Assembly (NCBI GenBank): GCA_024635735.1
Contig: JAGXII010000032.1
Span: 1 to 7,981 of the forward strand
DNA length: 7,981 bases
Origin: Christiangramia sp.
GTDB lineage: Bacteria; Bacteroidota; Bacteroidia; Flavobacteriales; Flavobacteriaceae
Direction of reading: 5' to 3'
The position numbers were made by a program, and so were the translations under genes. The notes under the pieces were generated by a model. That model ran no database searches and was not told the origin of the DNA. It worked only from the letters and a program-made list of their open reading frames with translations. Shown piece after piece: positions 1 to 6,191 of the stretch. Numbering within the stretch: position 1 is the first letter of the stretch; the number at the start of each line of letters is the position of its first letter.

Positions 1-532
1 TTACAGAGGTCATTTGGATAATATCTCTAATAACTGTTTGATTGGAGCTGTAAATGCTTTCAATCAGAAAACAAACTTTGTAAAGAATCAGTTGACTGGT
101 GAGTATGATGGTGTACCTGCAGTACAGAGAGATTATAAAGCAAAAGGAATTCCTACGGTAGTTGTGGGAGATCATAACTACGGGGAAGGTTCTTCCAGAG
201 AACACGCTGCTATGGAGCCAAGACACTTAGGTGTTAAGGTAGTATTGGTAAAATCTTTTGCACGTATCCATGAGACAAATCTTAAGAAGCAGGGAATGCT
301 AGGAATCACTTTCGATAATGAATCAGATTACGATCTAATTCAGGAAGATGATACCTTCAACTTTATAGATCTTAAAGATTTTGCACCGGACAAGCAGCTT
401 ACTATAGAAATAGTGCATGCAGATGGAAGCAAAGATACCATTAAGGCTAATCATACTTATAATGAGCCTCAAATTCAATGGTACAGAGAGGGTTCTGCTC
501 TTAACCTTATTAAAAAGCAGAATGCGGCTTAA
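1..532 (+). CDS. acn: Aconitate hydratase, C-terminal part (5' end outside window)
   Basis: Aconitase interconverts citrate and isocitrate in the cytoplasmic TCA cycle, using a [4Fe-4S] cluster. Only the C-terminal swivel domain is visible. The frame is open from base 2, so the TTG at 14 is an internal Leu and not a start. The visible protein opens with YRGHLDNISNN and continues through GEGSSREHAA, EPRHLG and KSFARIHETNLKKQG to a C-terminal QIQWYREGSALN stretch, all typical of the mitochondrial-type aconitase. The Arg of RGHLDN lies 62 residues before the first Ser of GEGSSREH. This matches the spacing of Arg580 and catalytic Ser642 in mitochondrial aconitase, and the Arg of SSREH corresponds to Arg644. 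The cluster cysteines lie upstream of the window. Stop TAA is at 530-532, followed by a terminator. Family assignment is very secure; the symbol is generic. Confidence 0.96.
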   Translation, partial: YRGHLDNISNNCLIGAVNAFNQKTNFVKNQLTGEYDGVPAVQRDYKAKGIPTVVVGDHNYGEGSSREHAAMEPRHLGVKVVLVKSFARIHETNLKKQGMLGITFDNESDYDLIQEDDTFNFIDLKDFAPDKQLTIEIVHADGSKDTIKANHTYNEPQIQWYREGSALNLIKKQNAA

Positions 533-565
533 GTAATCAGGCTTTAATATTAATATAGATTGAAT

Positions 566-590
566 AAAACTCCCGTATTGCGGGAGTTTT
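566..590 (+). terminator. Rho-independent terminator after aconitase
   Basis: AAAACTCCCG (566-575) and CGGGAGTTTT (581-590) form a perfect 10-bp stem around the loop TATTG. The 3' arm ends in a T run, and more T-rich sequence follows (ATATTTTTG). It begins 33 bases after the aconitase stop and 31 bases before the next start, so it separates the two genes transcriptionally. Confidence 0.9.
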
Positions 591-591
591 A

Positions 592-599
592 TATTTTTG
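592..599 (+). promoter_or_regulatory. Possible Bacteroidetes -7 element for the thioredoxin gene
   Basis: TATTTTTG fits the Bacteroidetes -7 consensus TAnnTTTG exactly and ends 22 bases before the ATG at 622. I see no TTG-type -33 element at the usual 19-21 base spacing; the only nearby TTG lies in the terminator loop. The box overlaps the T-rich tail of the terminator, so the match could be chance. Confidence 0.3.
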
Positions 600-621
600 C
601 AATAATCCTGAATTATATCTG

Positions 622-1185
622 ATGAAATTATTTAAAAATCAGTGGTCGAATATCATTTTAATTGTATTCATCCTGGCGATGATTATTCCGCAAACGCGTA
701 AACCTATTCAAATTTTCGTTAATAAACTTATAGCCTTCGCACCTTCAGTGAATGATGCCGAAGACAGGGAAAAAATTGCAGATTATAACTGGGTACTCGA
801 GGATGTAAGAGGAAAAAGAACCGAATTTTCACAATATAAAGGCGAGGTGATCATCGTTAATTTCTGGGCTACATGGTGTCCGCCCTGCATAGCCGAAATG
901 CCTTCTTTCCAGGCCTTATATGAAGATTATAAAGGAGAAGTTACTTTTTTATTCGTTTCAAATGAACAGCATGAGACGGTAACCAATTTCCTGAAAAGAA
1001 AACGTTATACTCTGCCTACTTTTAAAATGCTTACAAAAGCACCGGATCCTATGGAAGGGCGTACTTTACCCACGACCTATGTGCTGGATAAAAAAGGAAA
1101 TATTGTGGTAGACAAGGTGGGATCAGCCAACTGGGATAGCGAATCTTTCCGAAAGACGCTCGATAAATTGCTGGATGAAAATTAA
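622..1185 (+). CDS. TlpA-like membrane-anchored thiol-disulfide oxidoreductase
   Basis: This 187-residue protein has a short basic N-terminus and a hydrophobic segment at about residues 9-23 with no clear cleavage site, so it is probably anchored in the inner membrane with its thioredoxin domain in the periplasm. The domain runs from about residue 55 to the end. It carries the active site WATWCPPC, with cysteines 86 and 89, and the cis-proline loop TLPTTYVLD (Pro150). The AhpC/TSA/Redoxin-type opening (VRGKRTEFSQYKGEVIIVNF) is typical of TlpA/ResA proteins, which reduce periplasmic disulfides, for example in cytochrome c maturation. The actual substrate cannot be told. The gene stands alone between a terminator and the convergent crtY, overlapping crtY by four bases. 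No strong ribosome binding site is visible, which is usual in this phylum. Confidence 0.9.
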   Translation: MKLFKNQWSNIILIVFILAMIIPQTRKPIQIFVNKLIAFAPSVNDAEDREKIADYNWVLEDVRGKRTEFSQYKGEVIIVNFWATWCPPCIAEMPSFQALYEDYKGEVTFLFVSNEQHETVTNFLKRKRYTLPTFKMLTKAPDPMEGRTLPTTYVLDKKGNIVVDKVGSANWDSESFRKTLDKLLDEN

Positions 1186-2318
1186 ATTTTTCTAAAAAAG
1201 GATTTCAGAAATTCAGGATGGTAGATGGATAGCATCACTTTAAGATCTTCTGAAAAAGTCGTTTCTTCATCCAGAAACCGGAAAATAGCGTCTATATCAT
1301 TTCTCGTATATAACTTTGTAAACAGTTTTTCTCCAAGATCATTTCTTCGTGCCAGGACATCCAGGAAGATGGCATCGTATTTTCTAAATTTATTATTAAA
1401 CAAATTGTGATTAGGCGGATATCCCGATTTAATATTTTCTATGATCCTGTCAACCTTCTTTTCGGTATTCTTAAATGAATAGCCAGAAGAAGCTTTCACC
1501 CAGCCTCCGCCGGTACCAATTTTTGTAACATGTGGTGAACTGCCTTCTGAAAATGAATAATCTGTCATTGGGATCATTCCTATTTCAGATTCCACAACTG
1601 TCCATTTAGAAATCTTCAAAACTTCTTTGATGTATTTATTCAGCATTTCATCATACACCTTTTCTTCTGTAAGAAAGGGAGTAAAGAAAGTATATTCAAT
1701 GAGCGCTTTTGTTTCAGAAACAGGCAAAACATAGGTGAAACTAGTGGAATTTTCATATGGTAACCTGTAATCCATCATGGTAAAAACCTTAGGATTAAAA
1801 ATCTTTTCCTCAGTTTCAATTAACAAACCTTTAAAGTGTTGCCAGATAAGAGTAGACTTTGTATCGGTTTGAAAATTTTTTGGAAGTCTGCTGTCAAAGA
1901 AGTGAGTGGCTGTATATTTTGATTTCTCCCCTATGGCCGATCGGGTTACCTGGTCTATTCGATCAATTTTATCATTTATAAAAGTAATCTCCGGGGTTTT
2001 TTCAAGTTTCTCTTTGATATGCTGATAGAAATCCCGGGACCGAAGCATCTTATAAGAATATTCACCAAGGTCTATTTCATGATATATATTGGAAGAAATG
2101 AATGCTGCTTTTTTCCAGGAATTATATATGATGGAGTCCCACTTTCCACCGGATTTCTCCCAGAAGCACCAGGTTTTATCGTTCCCGGTTTTTTCAGAAG
2201 GATCAATAATGGCAATTTTCTTTCCCTTAAAGAAGATATCTTCATTTATTCTGGCTGCAAGTTGAAGACCAGCCAGACCTCCACCTACAATAACGTAGTA
2301 ATAATCTGGCGTTCTCAT
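1182..2318 (-). CDS. crtY: Lycopene beta-cyclase (CrtY)
   Basis: This enzyme cyclises both ends of lycopene to beta-ionone rings, giving beta-carotene; the family is membrane-associated and uses a reduced flavin. The 378-residue length is normal for bacterial CrtY. The N-terminus DYYYVIVGGGLAGLQLA holds the Rossmann GxGxxG loop (residues 12-17) and IIDP follows at the end of the second strand. The cyclase signature NDKTWCFWE is at residues 46-54, the YVLPVSETKALIEYT block is at about 196-210, and the GTGGGWVKASSGYSF block is at about 268-282. It is the last gene of the crt operon, starting 10 bases after the crtZ stop. There is no visible hairpin after its stop: the TAA lies inside the stop region of the convergent thioredoxin gene, so readthrough would be antisense to that gene. 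Confidence 0.95.
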   Translation of the reverse strand: MRTPDYYYVIVGGGLAGLQLAARINEDIFFKGKKIAIIDPSEKTGNDKTWCFWEKSGGKWDSIIYNSWKKAAFISSNIYHEIDLGEYSYKMLRSRDFYQHIKEKLEKTPEITFINDKIDRIDQVTRSAIGEKSKYTATHFFDSRLPKNFQTDTKSTLIWQHFKGLLIETEEKIFNPKVFTMMDYRLPYENSTSFTYVLPVSETKALIEYTFFTPFLTEEKVYDEMLNKYIKEVLKISKWTVVESEIGMIPMTDYSFSEGSSPHVTKIGTGGGWVKASSGYSFKNTEKKVDRIIENIKSGYPPNHNLFNNKFRKYDAIFLDVLARRNDLGEKLFTKLYTRNDIDAIFRFLDEETTFSEDLKVMLSIYHPEFLKSFFRKI

Positions 2319-2328
2319 TTTTTATATT

Positions 2329-2778
2329 TCACTTTTTGAAATATTTAAAAGGAACGAAAAGCATTCCGAAGCATTCACCTTCATCCTTTCCCAGATGTTT
2401 ATGGTGCATCTTATGAGCTCTCCTTATTCCTTTCGCATATTTGTTATTAGCATTTCTGAAGATCTTGAATCTTTGATGTATAAAAATATCATGAACGGTA
2501 AAATAGGTAATACCGTAGGCAAGAATTCCAAGCCCGATGGGAAGACCAAACCATACATCTTCATATTTCCATAGAAGAAAGCATCCAATACTCACCAGCG
2601 CATAGAACACAAAGAAGAGGTCATTGCGTTCCCACCAGCTGCTGTGGTCTTTTTTATGGTGGTCTTTATGTAGTTTCCACAAAAGACCATGCATAATATA
2701 TTTATGAGTAATCCAGGCCATTCCTTCCATGATAATGAAAGTACCCAGAAATACTACTATCCATAATAAAACATTCAT
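2329..2778 (-). CDS. crtZ: Beta-carotene 3-hydroxylase (CrtZ)
   Basis: CrtZ is a non-haem diiron membrane hydroxylase of the fatty acid hydroxylase superfamily. It adds OH at C3 and C3' of the beta-ionone rings, turning beta-carotene into zeaxanthin through cryptoxanthin. The 149-residue protein shows the full set of histidine boxes: HKYIMH (H25, H30), HKDHH (H37, H40, H41), HDIFIH (H96, H101) and HKMHH (H122, H125, H126). Hydrophobic segments at about 3-22, 53-70 and 77-94 would form the membrane part. RRAHKMHHKHLGKDEGECFG is close to the usual CrtZ C-terminal signature. It starts 14 bases after the crtB stop and ends 10 bases before crtY, so it is surely co-transcribed. No crtW ketolase is present, so zeaxanthin is the likely product of this locus. 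Confidence 0.95.
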   Translation of the reverse strand: MNVLLWIVVFLGTFIIMEGMAWITHKYIMHGLLWKLHKDHHKKDHSSWWERNDLFFVFYALVSIGCFLLWKYEDVWFGLPIGLGILAYGITYFTVHDIFIHQRFKIFRNANNKYAKGIRRAHKMHHKHLGKDEGECFGMLFVPFKYFKK

Positions 2779-2792
2779 TTTTTTCTGAGTTT

Positions 2793-3632
2793 TTAAATTA
2801 GGTTCAACCTGTAAGAAAGATACGATTTAGCGAGTAAACCTGCTTTTTCGTAGTTCGGTACTCTTATCCGCTGCTTTCGTATCTCCAGAGAAGGAACCTT
2901 CTTTAATTTTTGTAATAATTTTTTATAATAAATATAAGCGGTGTAAACTCCAAATTTAGCTTCTACTGGAAGATTCGCAATTCCTTTTAATCCTTTATGA
3001 AAATCCTCTTCGATTTCAGCAATTATCTGGTCTTTATTAACCTCATCCAGTTCAGCCAGATCGACATTTGGAAAATAGCTTCTGCTTAGACCTTCATAAT
3101 CGGCTTTTAAGTCCCTTAAAAAGTTTACTTTCTGAAAAGCTGATCCAAGGCTCATCGCATTACTCTTCAACTGGTCATATTTAGAATTATCTCCCTTAAC
3201 AAATACTTTTAAACACATTAAACCTACTACATCTGCGCTGCCATAAATATACTGCTTAAATTCTTCAATGTTTAAATATTCTGATTTATGAAGATCTAAC
3301 CTCATACTGTCCATAAACGAATTATATAACTCAGCCGGAATTTGATATTTATGAACGGTTTCCTGGAAAGAATTAAGAATTGGGTTAAGACTTATCTTAT
3401 GTTCAATTGCTTTATGAAGTTCTTTTTCAAAGTCATTAAACAGGATTTCTTTATCGTAATCGTGAAAAGTATCTACTATTTCATCTGCCAGTCTCACAAA
3501 GCCATAAATGTTATAAATATCCTGTCTTATGGATGGTGCAAGCATTTTAGTAGCCAGAGAAAAGGAAGTACTATAGGTGTTAGTGACTATCTTGCTACAC
3601 GATCGGGATACGGTGTCAAATAAAGATTTCAT
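2793..3632 (-). CDS. crtB: Phytoene synthase (CrtB)
   Basis: CrtB condenses two geranylgeranyl diphosphates head to head into 15-cis-phytoene, the committed step of carotenoid synthesis. The squalene/phytoene synthase fold is shown by YSTSFSLA (residues 20-27) and both Mg-diphosphate binding aspartate motifs: DEIVD (D50, D54) and RDLKAD (D174, D178). GSADVVGLMC and the SLGSAFQKVNFLRD helix also fit. I chose the ATG at 3632 (protein MKSLFDTVS..., 279 residues). It lies one base after the crtI TGA (TGATATG), an arrangement suited to translational coupling, and as I recall the family usually begins close to this point. An in-frame ATG at 3647 would add five residues (MKKID) and overlap crtI by 14 bases. 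The TTG at 3656 is less likely. Function is secure; the start is moderately sure. Confidence 0.95.
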   Translation of the reverse strand: MKSLFDTVSRSCSKIVTNTYSTSFSLATKMLAPSIRQDIYNIYGFVRLADEIVDTFHDYDKEILFNDFEKELHKAIEHKISLNPILNSFQETVHKYQIPAELYNSFMDSMRLDLHKSEYLNIEEFKQYIYGSADVVGLMCLKVFVKGDNSKYDQLKSNAMSLGSAFQKVNFLRDLKADYEGLSRSYFPNVDLAELDEVNKDQIIAEIEEDFHKGLKGIANLPVEAKFGVYTAYIYYKKLLQKLKKVPSLEIRKQRIRVPNYEKAGLLAKSYLSYRLNLI

Positions 3633-3633
3633 A

Positions 3634-5100
3634 TCAATTTTTTTCATTTTTTTCAATAAGCCCGGCAGCTAGTTTTCCAGAAATTAAAGAAGGAGGAACT
3701 CCTGGACCTGGAACGGTTAACTGTCCGGTAAAATACAACTGGCTTACTTTTTTACTTTTCAATTTGGGTCTTAAAAATGCCGTTTGAAAAAGCGTATTAG
3801 CCATCCCGTATGCATTCCCTTTATAAGAATTATAAGCTTCTTTGAAGTCTTTTACACAGAAGGATTCTTTGAAAATAATATTTTTTTTGACATCCTGACC
3901 GGTTAAAGTTTCAAATCTCTTTATAATCATCTCGAAATAATGCGCTCTAATCTTCTCAGTATCTTCAAGATCGGGGGCAAGAGGGATTAGAAAAATTCCG
4001 GCTTCTTTTCCTTCAGGTGCGCAAGTATCATCTGTAATTGAAGGGAAACTTGCATAAAATAATGGGTCGTCAGGCCATTTTGGATCATCATAAATATCCT
4101 TTGCATGAGCTTCAAAACTGCTGTCAAAGAATAAAGTATGGTGTGAAACATTTTTTAGTTTCTTATCAAATCCAACATAAAAGAGAAGGGAGGAAGGAGC
4201 GAAAGTTTTATTATCCCAGTATTTTTCAGAATATTGTCTCAGTTTTTGAGGTAGCAGCTGCTCAGAGTGGTGGTAATCTGCACCGCTCAAGACCACATCG
4301 CTTAGGAATTCTTTTCCACCTGCGATGAGACCTTTTGCTTTTCCTTTTTCGGTGATAATTTTATCTACGGGTGAATTCAGATGAAATTGAACACCAAGCT
4401 CTTCGGCCAGTGTTTTAATGCCTTCAATAACCTTGTACATGCCTCCATGGGGATGCCATGTTCCAAGACCAAAATCAGCATAATTCATAAAACTGTAAAA
4501 AGCTGGTGTATCTGATGGTTTTGCTCCAAGGAAAAGAACCGGAAACTCCAGGATCTGCCTTAACTTAGGATTTTTAAACTCCTTCCTAACGTCCTGACTA
4601 ATATTCGTAAAAAATCTATCCAGTCTTTTAGCGGTTGCGGGACTTACCAGCTCCATTGGAGATATTCCCGGCCTGTAAACGAGATCTTTAATGGCGATCT
4701 CATAGTTATCCTGGGCTTTGGTAATAAACTTTTTTAATTTGGAGGCACTGCCTGTTTCCTCCTTTTCAAAGTTCCGGTAGATTCCTTCAAGATTCCCCGG
4801 GATACTTATAGATTCTCCTTTTCCAAAGTAAACCTGATAAGCGGGATCCATTTTTGTGAGCTGGTAGAAATGATCGGGTGTTTTTCCAAAATCGGCAAAA
4901 AAGCGTTCAAAAACATCAGGCATCCAGTACCAGGTAGGTCCAATATCAAAGGTGAATCCGTTCTTTTTTAGCTGTCGGGCCCGACCTCCAACGGTACTGT
5001 TCTTTTCAAATATATGCACTTCGTGACCTGCTTTTGAAAGATAACAGGACGCCGAAAGCGCCGAAAAACCGGAGCCAATTATGTTTATTTTTTTGGTCGT
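3634..5100 (-). CDS. crtI: Phytoene desaturase (CrtI) with apparent ACG start
   Basis: CrtI is an FAD-dependent desaturase that turns phytoene into lycopene. Reading upstream of the first standard start (GTG at 5019), the frame stays open to a TAA at 5119-5121 and encodes KKINIIGSGFSALSAS, the first beta strand and dinucleotide-binding loop (GxGxxA) that every CrtI needs. It then runs into VHIFEKN and GGRAR. The C-terminal family signature TGQLTVPGPGVPPSL is near residue 460. No ATG, GTG or TTG exists between the TAA and that GTG. The ACG at 5100-5098 gives (M)TKKINIIGSG and 488 residues, a normal length. It sits 7 bases after the regulator's stop and four bases after AAGGA (5109-5105). Starting at GTG 5019 (461 residues) would remove the FAD-binding loop. 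Either ACG is used, or an ATG was changed by mutation or sequencing error. Confidence 0.9.
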   Translation of the reverse strand, partial: TTKKINIIGSGFSALSASCYLSKAGHEVHIFEKNSTVGGRARQLKKNGFTFDIGPTWYWMPDVFERFFADFGKTPDHFYQLTKMDPAYQVYFGKGESISIPGNLEGIYRNFEKEETGSASKLKKFITKAQDNYEIAIKDLVYRPGISPMELVSPATAKRLDRFFTNISQDVRKEFKNPKLRQILEFPVLFLGAKPSDTPAFYSFMNYADFGLGTWHPHGGMYKVIEGIKTLAEELGVQFHLNSPVDKIITEKGKAKGLIAGGKEFLSDVVLSGADYHHSEQLLPQKLRQYSEKYWDNKTFAPSSLLFYVGFDKKLKNVSHHTLFFDSSFEAHAKDIYDDPKWPDDPLFYASFPSITDDTCAPEGKEAGIFLIPLAPDLEDTEKIRAHYFEMIIKRFETLTGQDVKKNIIFKESFCVKDFKEAYNSYKGNAYGMANTLFQTAFLRPKLKSKKVSQLYFTGQLTVPGPGVPPSLISGKLAAGLIEKNEKN

Positions 5101-5107
5101 TAATTCC

Positions 5108-6007
5108 TTAGAGGTTGTTTATAAAATCGGAGATTGAAGAATGAACTTTAATGTTATCCGGGATCTCTTTTCCTTGAAACGTTTTAACACGATTTCCCAG
5201 TAGATGTAATTCTCTTTTTTTCTTATCACAAATCTTCGCCTGGAATTCAGTTATAAAATCATTTAGATCTGTGTTTGCAGGAGTTACCGTAAGATAACTT
5301 ACGAAAATGAGATTATTATGGATTTCCATCAGATATTTAATATTATCCAAAGGAAGGCTTGATCCCAGGTAAATTGCGTTTTTGCCCGCGGCCAGCAGTT
5401 CGTAATTTAAATATAGAATTCCTATATCATGAATTTCATTATCTGGAAGAAATAGAACATACAGTTTATCTTCCTCCAATACATTTTCGAATTTGAATTC
5501 GGCGATATTCAGATAAATCTTTTGTTTGATTAACTCAACGATATAGTGCTCATGAATGGGTTTTATGGTATCTGTTTGCCAAAGCATCCCGATTTCGTCC
5601 AGTAGCGGAATAAACACATCGTAAAATATATGTCTGAAATCCCGGGTCTCTCTTAACTTGTGATAGGTGCGCTGAAACAGGCGATCATCAAAGTTCATCA
5701 TCGCCAGTTTAAAAGCGTTTTTAGACCGGTTTTCCTCACTGGAGGATGCGGTAATCCTTTTAACCAGGCTATTGATCTCTTCGTCCTTCATTTTTGAAAT
5801 TCTGGAGATCTTATAACCATGTTCATTTAAAAAGGCAATATTGAGGAGCTTCTGAAGGTTCTCCCCATTGTAGGTGCGGATATTTGTTTTGGTCCTTTCC
5901 GGGTTTAAGATATCGTATCTTTTTTCCCAAATCCGGATAGTATGAGCCTTAATACCGCTTAGGTGCTCAAGGTCTTTAATACTGAAATTTTGTTTGATAT
6001 GTTCCAT
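5108..6007 (-). CDS. MerR-family, CarH/LitR-like cobalamin-binding transcriptional regulator
   Basis: This 299-residue regulator heads the carotenoid operon. Residues 8-75 form a MerR winged helix-turn-helix (FSIKDLEHLSGIKAHTIRIW, EKRY, RTYNGENLQ). Residues 100-170 match the helical B12-binding cap domain and contain W143, then nine residues, then E153-H154: the Wx9EH motif of CarH, which packs on and coordinates adenosylcobalamin. Residues 180-299 resemble the Rossmann-like B12 domain, with EIHDIG (191-196, ExHxxG, H193 as likely lower cobalt ligand) and SYLT 40 residues later; the final GG is G271-N272. CarH-type proteins repress carotenoid genes in the dark as AdoB12-bound tetramers and release DNA when light breaks the Co-C bond. 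Its position as first gene, 7 bases before crtI, suggests autorepression. Light sensing here is inferred from motifs and context. A B12-independent regulator is possible. Confidence 0.85.
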   Translation of the reverse strand: MEHIKQNFSIKDLEHLSGIKAHTIRIWEKRYDILNPERTKTNIRTYNGENLQKLLNIAFLNEHGYKISRISKMKDEEINSLVKRITASSSEENRSKNAFKLAMMNFDDRLFQRTYHKLRETRDFRHIFYDVFIPLLDEIGMLWQTDTIKPIHEHYIVELIKQKIYLNIAEFKFENVLEEDKLYVLFLPDNEIHDIGILYLNYELLAAGKNAIYLGSSLPLDNIKYLMEIHNNLIFVSYLTVTPANTDLNDFITEFQAKICDKKKRELHLLGNRVKTFQGKEIPDNIKVHSSISDFINNL

Positions 6008-6021
6008 GAATTTATAATCAG

Positions 6022-6110
6022 GTTAAACAAATCTAAAGAATAATAATGTTTGTTGGACTTTTTAATATGTTAAATGTTTAATAATAGGGATAAAAAGTTA
6101 AACAAGTTTA
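6022..6110. promoter_or_regulatory. Candidate operator region of the crt operon (repeated GTTAAA motifs)
   Basis: Between the regulator start and the peptidase gene, GTTAAACAA occurs twice in the same orientation (6022-6030 and 6097-6105). A related site lies between them: TTAAA-TG-TTTAA is a perfect inverted repeat at 6070-6081. The 6097 copy is also part of an inverted repeat, TAAAC-AA-GTTTA (6099-6110). The 6022 copy overlaps the -7 box of the operon promoter, where a bound MerR-type repressor would block transcription. The region is very AT-rich, so chance similarity is possible and binding is an inference. Confidence 0.4.
6028..6035 (-). promoter_or_regulatory. Likely -7 promoter element of the regulator-crtIBZY operon
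   Basis: On the minus strand the bases read TAGATTTG, an exact match to the Bacteroidetes -7 consensus TAnnTTTG. It ends 20 bases before the regulator ATG, which would give a short leader. A TTG-type -33 element at the expected distance is not evident, which would suit a promoter that is weak or under control. The element overlaps one copy of the GTTAAACAA repeat. Confidence 0.45.
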
Positions 6111-6127
6111 TTTTTTCTATATTCATT

Positions 6128-6149
6128 TTATGAGTCTGAAGCCTCATAA
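6128..6149. repeat. Inverted repeat upstream of the M28 peptidase gene
   Basis: TTATGAG (6128-6134) and CTCATAA (6143-6149) form a perfect 7-bp inverted repeat around an 8-base spacer, 42 bases before the peptidase ATG. It has no T run on either side that would make it a good terminator, so a protein-binding site or a leader hairpin is more likely. No regulator can be assigned. Confidence 0.4.
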
Positions 6150-6191
6150 TTTGTATGATTTATTGTAATTTTTGACCTTAAAAAATTTACT

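Noticed and set aside
14..532. TTG at 14 as the start of a 172-residue protein
   Set aside because: The frame is open to the window edge, and the upstream codons read YRGH, part of the aconitase RGHLDNISNN motif, so this is an internal Leu.
1225..1410. Plus-strand ORF of 61 residues
   Set aside because: It lies inside crtY on the opposite strand and has no recognisable motif; it is a shadow.
2019..2339. Plus-strand ORF of 106 residues
   Set aside because: It is the antisense shadow of the crtY N-terminal half and runs into crtZ.
3342..3623. Plus-strand ORF of 93 residues
   Set aside because: It is antisense to crtB, which has both aspartate motifs and full length.
4038..4328. Plus-strand ORF of 96 residues
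   Set aside because: It is antisense to crtI and shows no domain.
3634..5019. GTG at 5019 as the true crtI start
   Set aside because: This would delete the first beta strand and the GSGFSA dinucleotide-binding loop, which are present in frame just upstream.
6166..6174. TAATTTTTG as a -7 promoter element for the peptidase
   Set aside because: It has one base too many for TAnnTTTG, and the only TTTG upstream (6150-6153) is 12 bases away and not 19-21.
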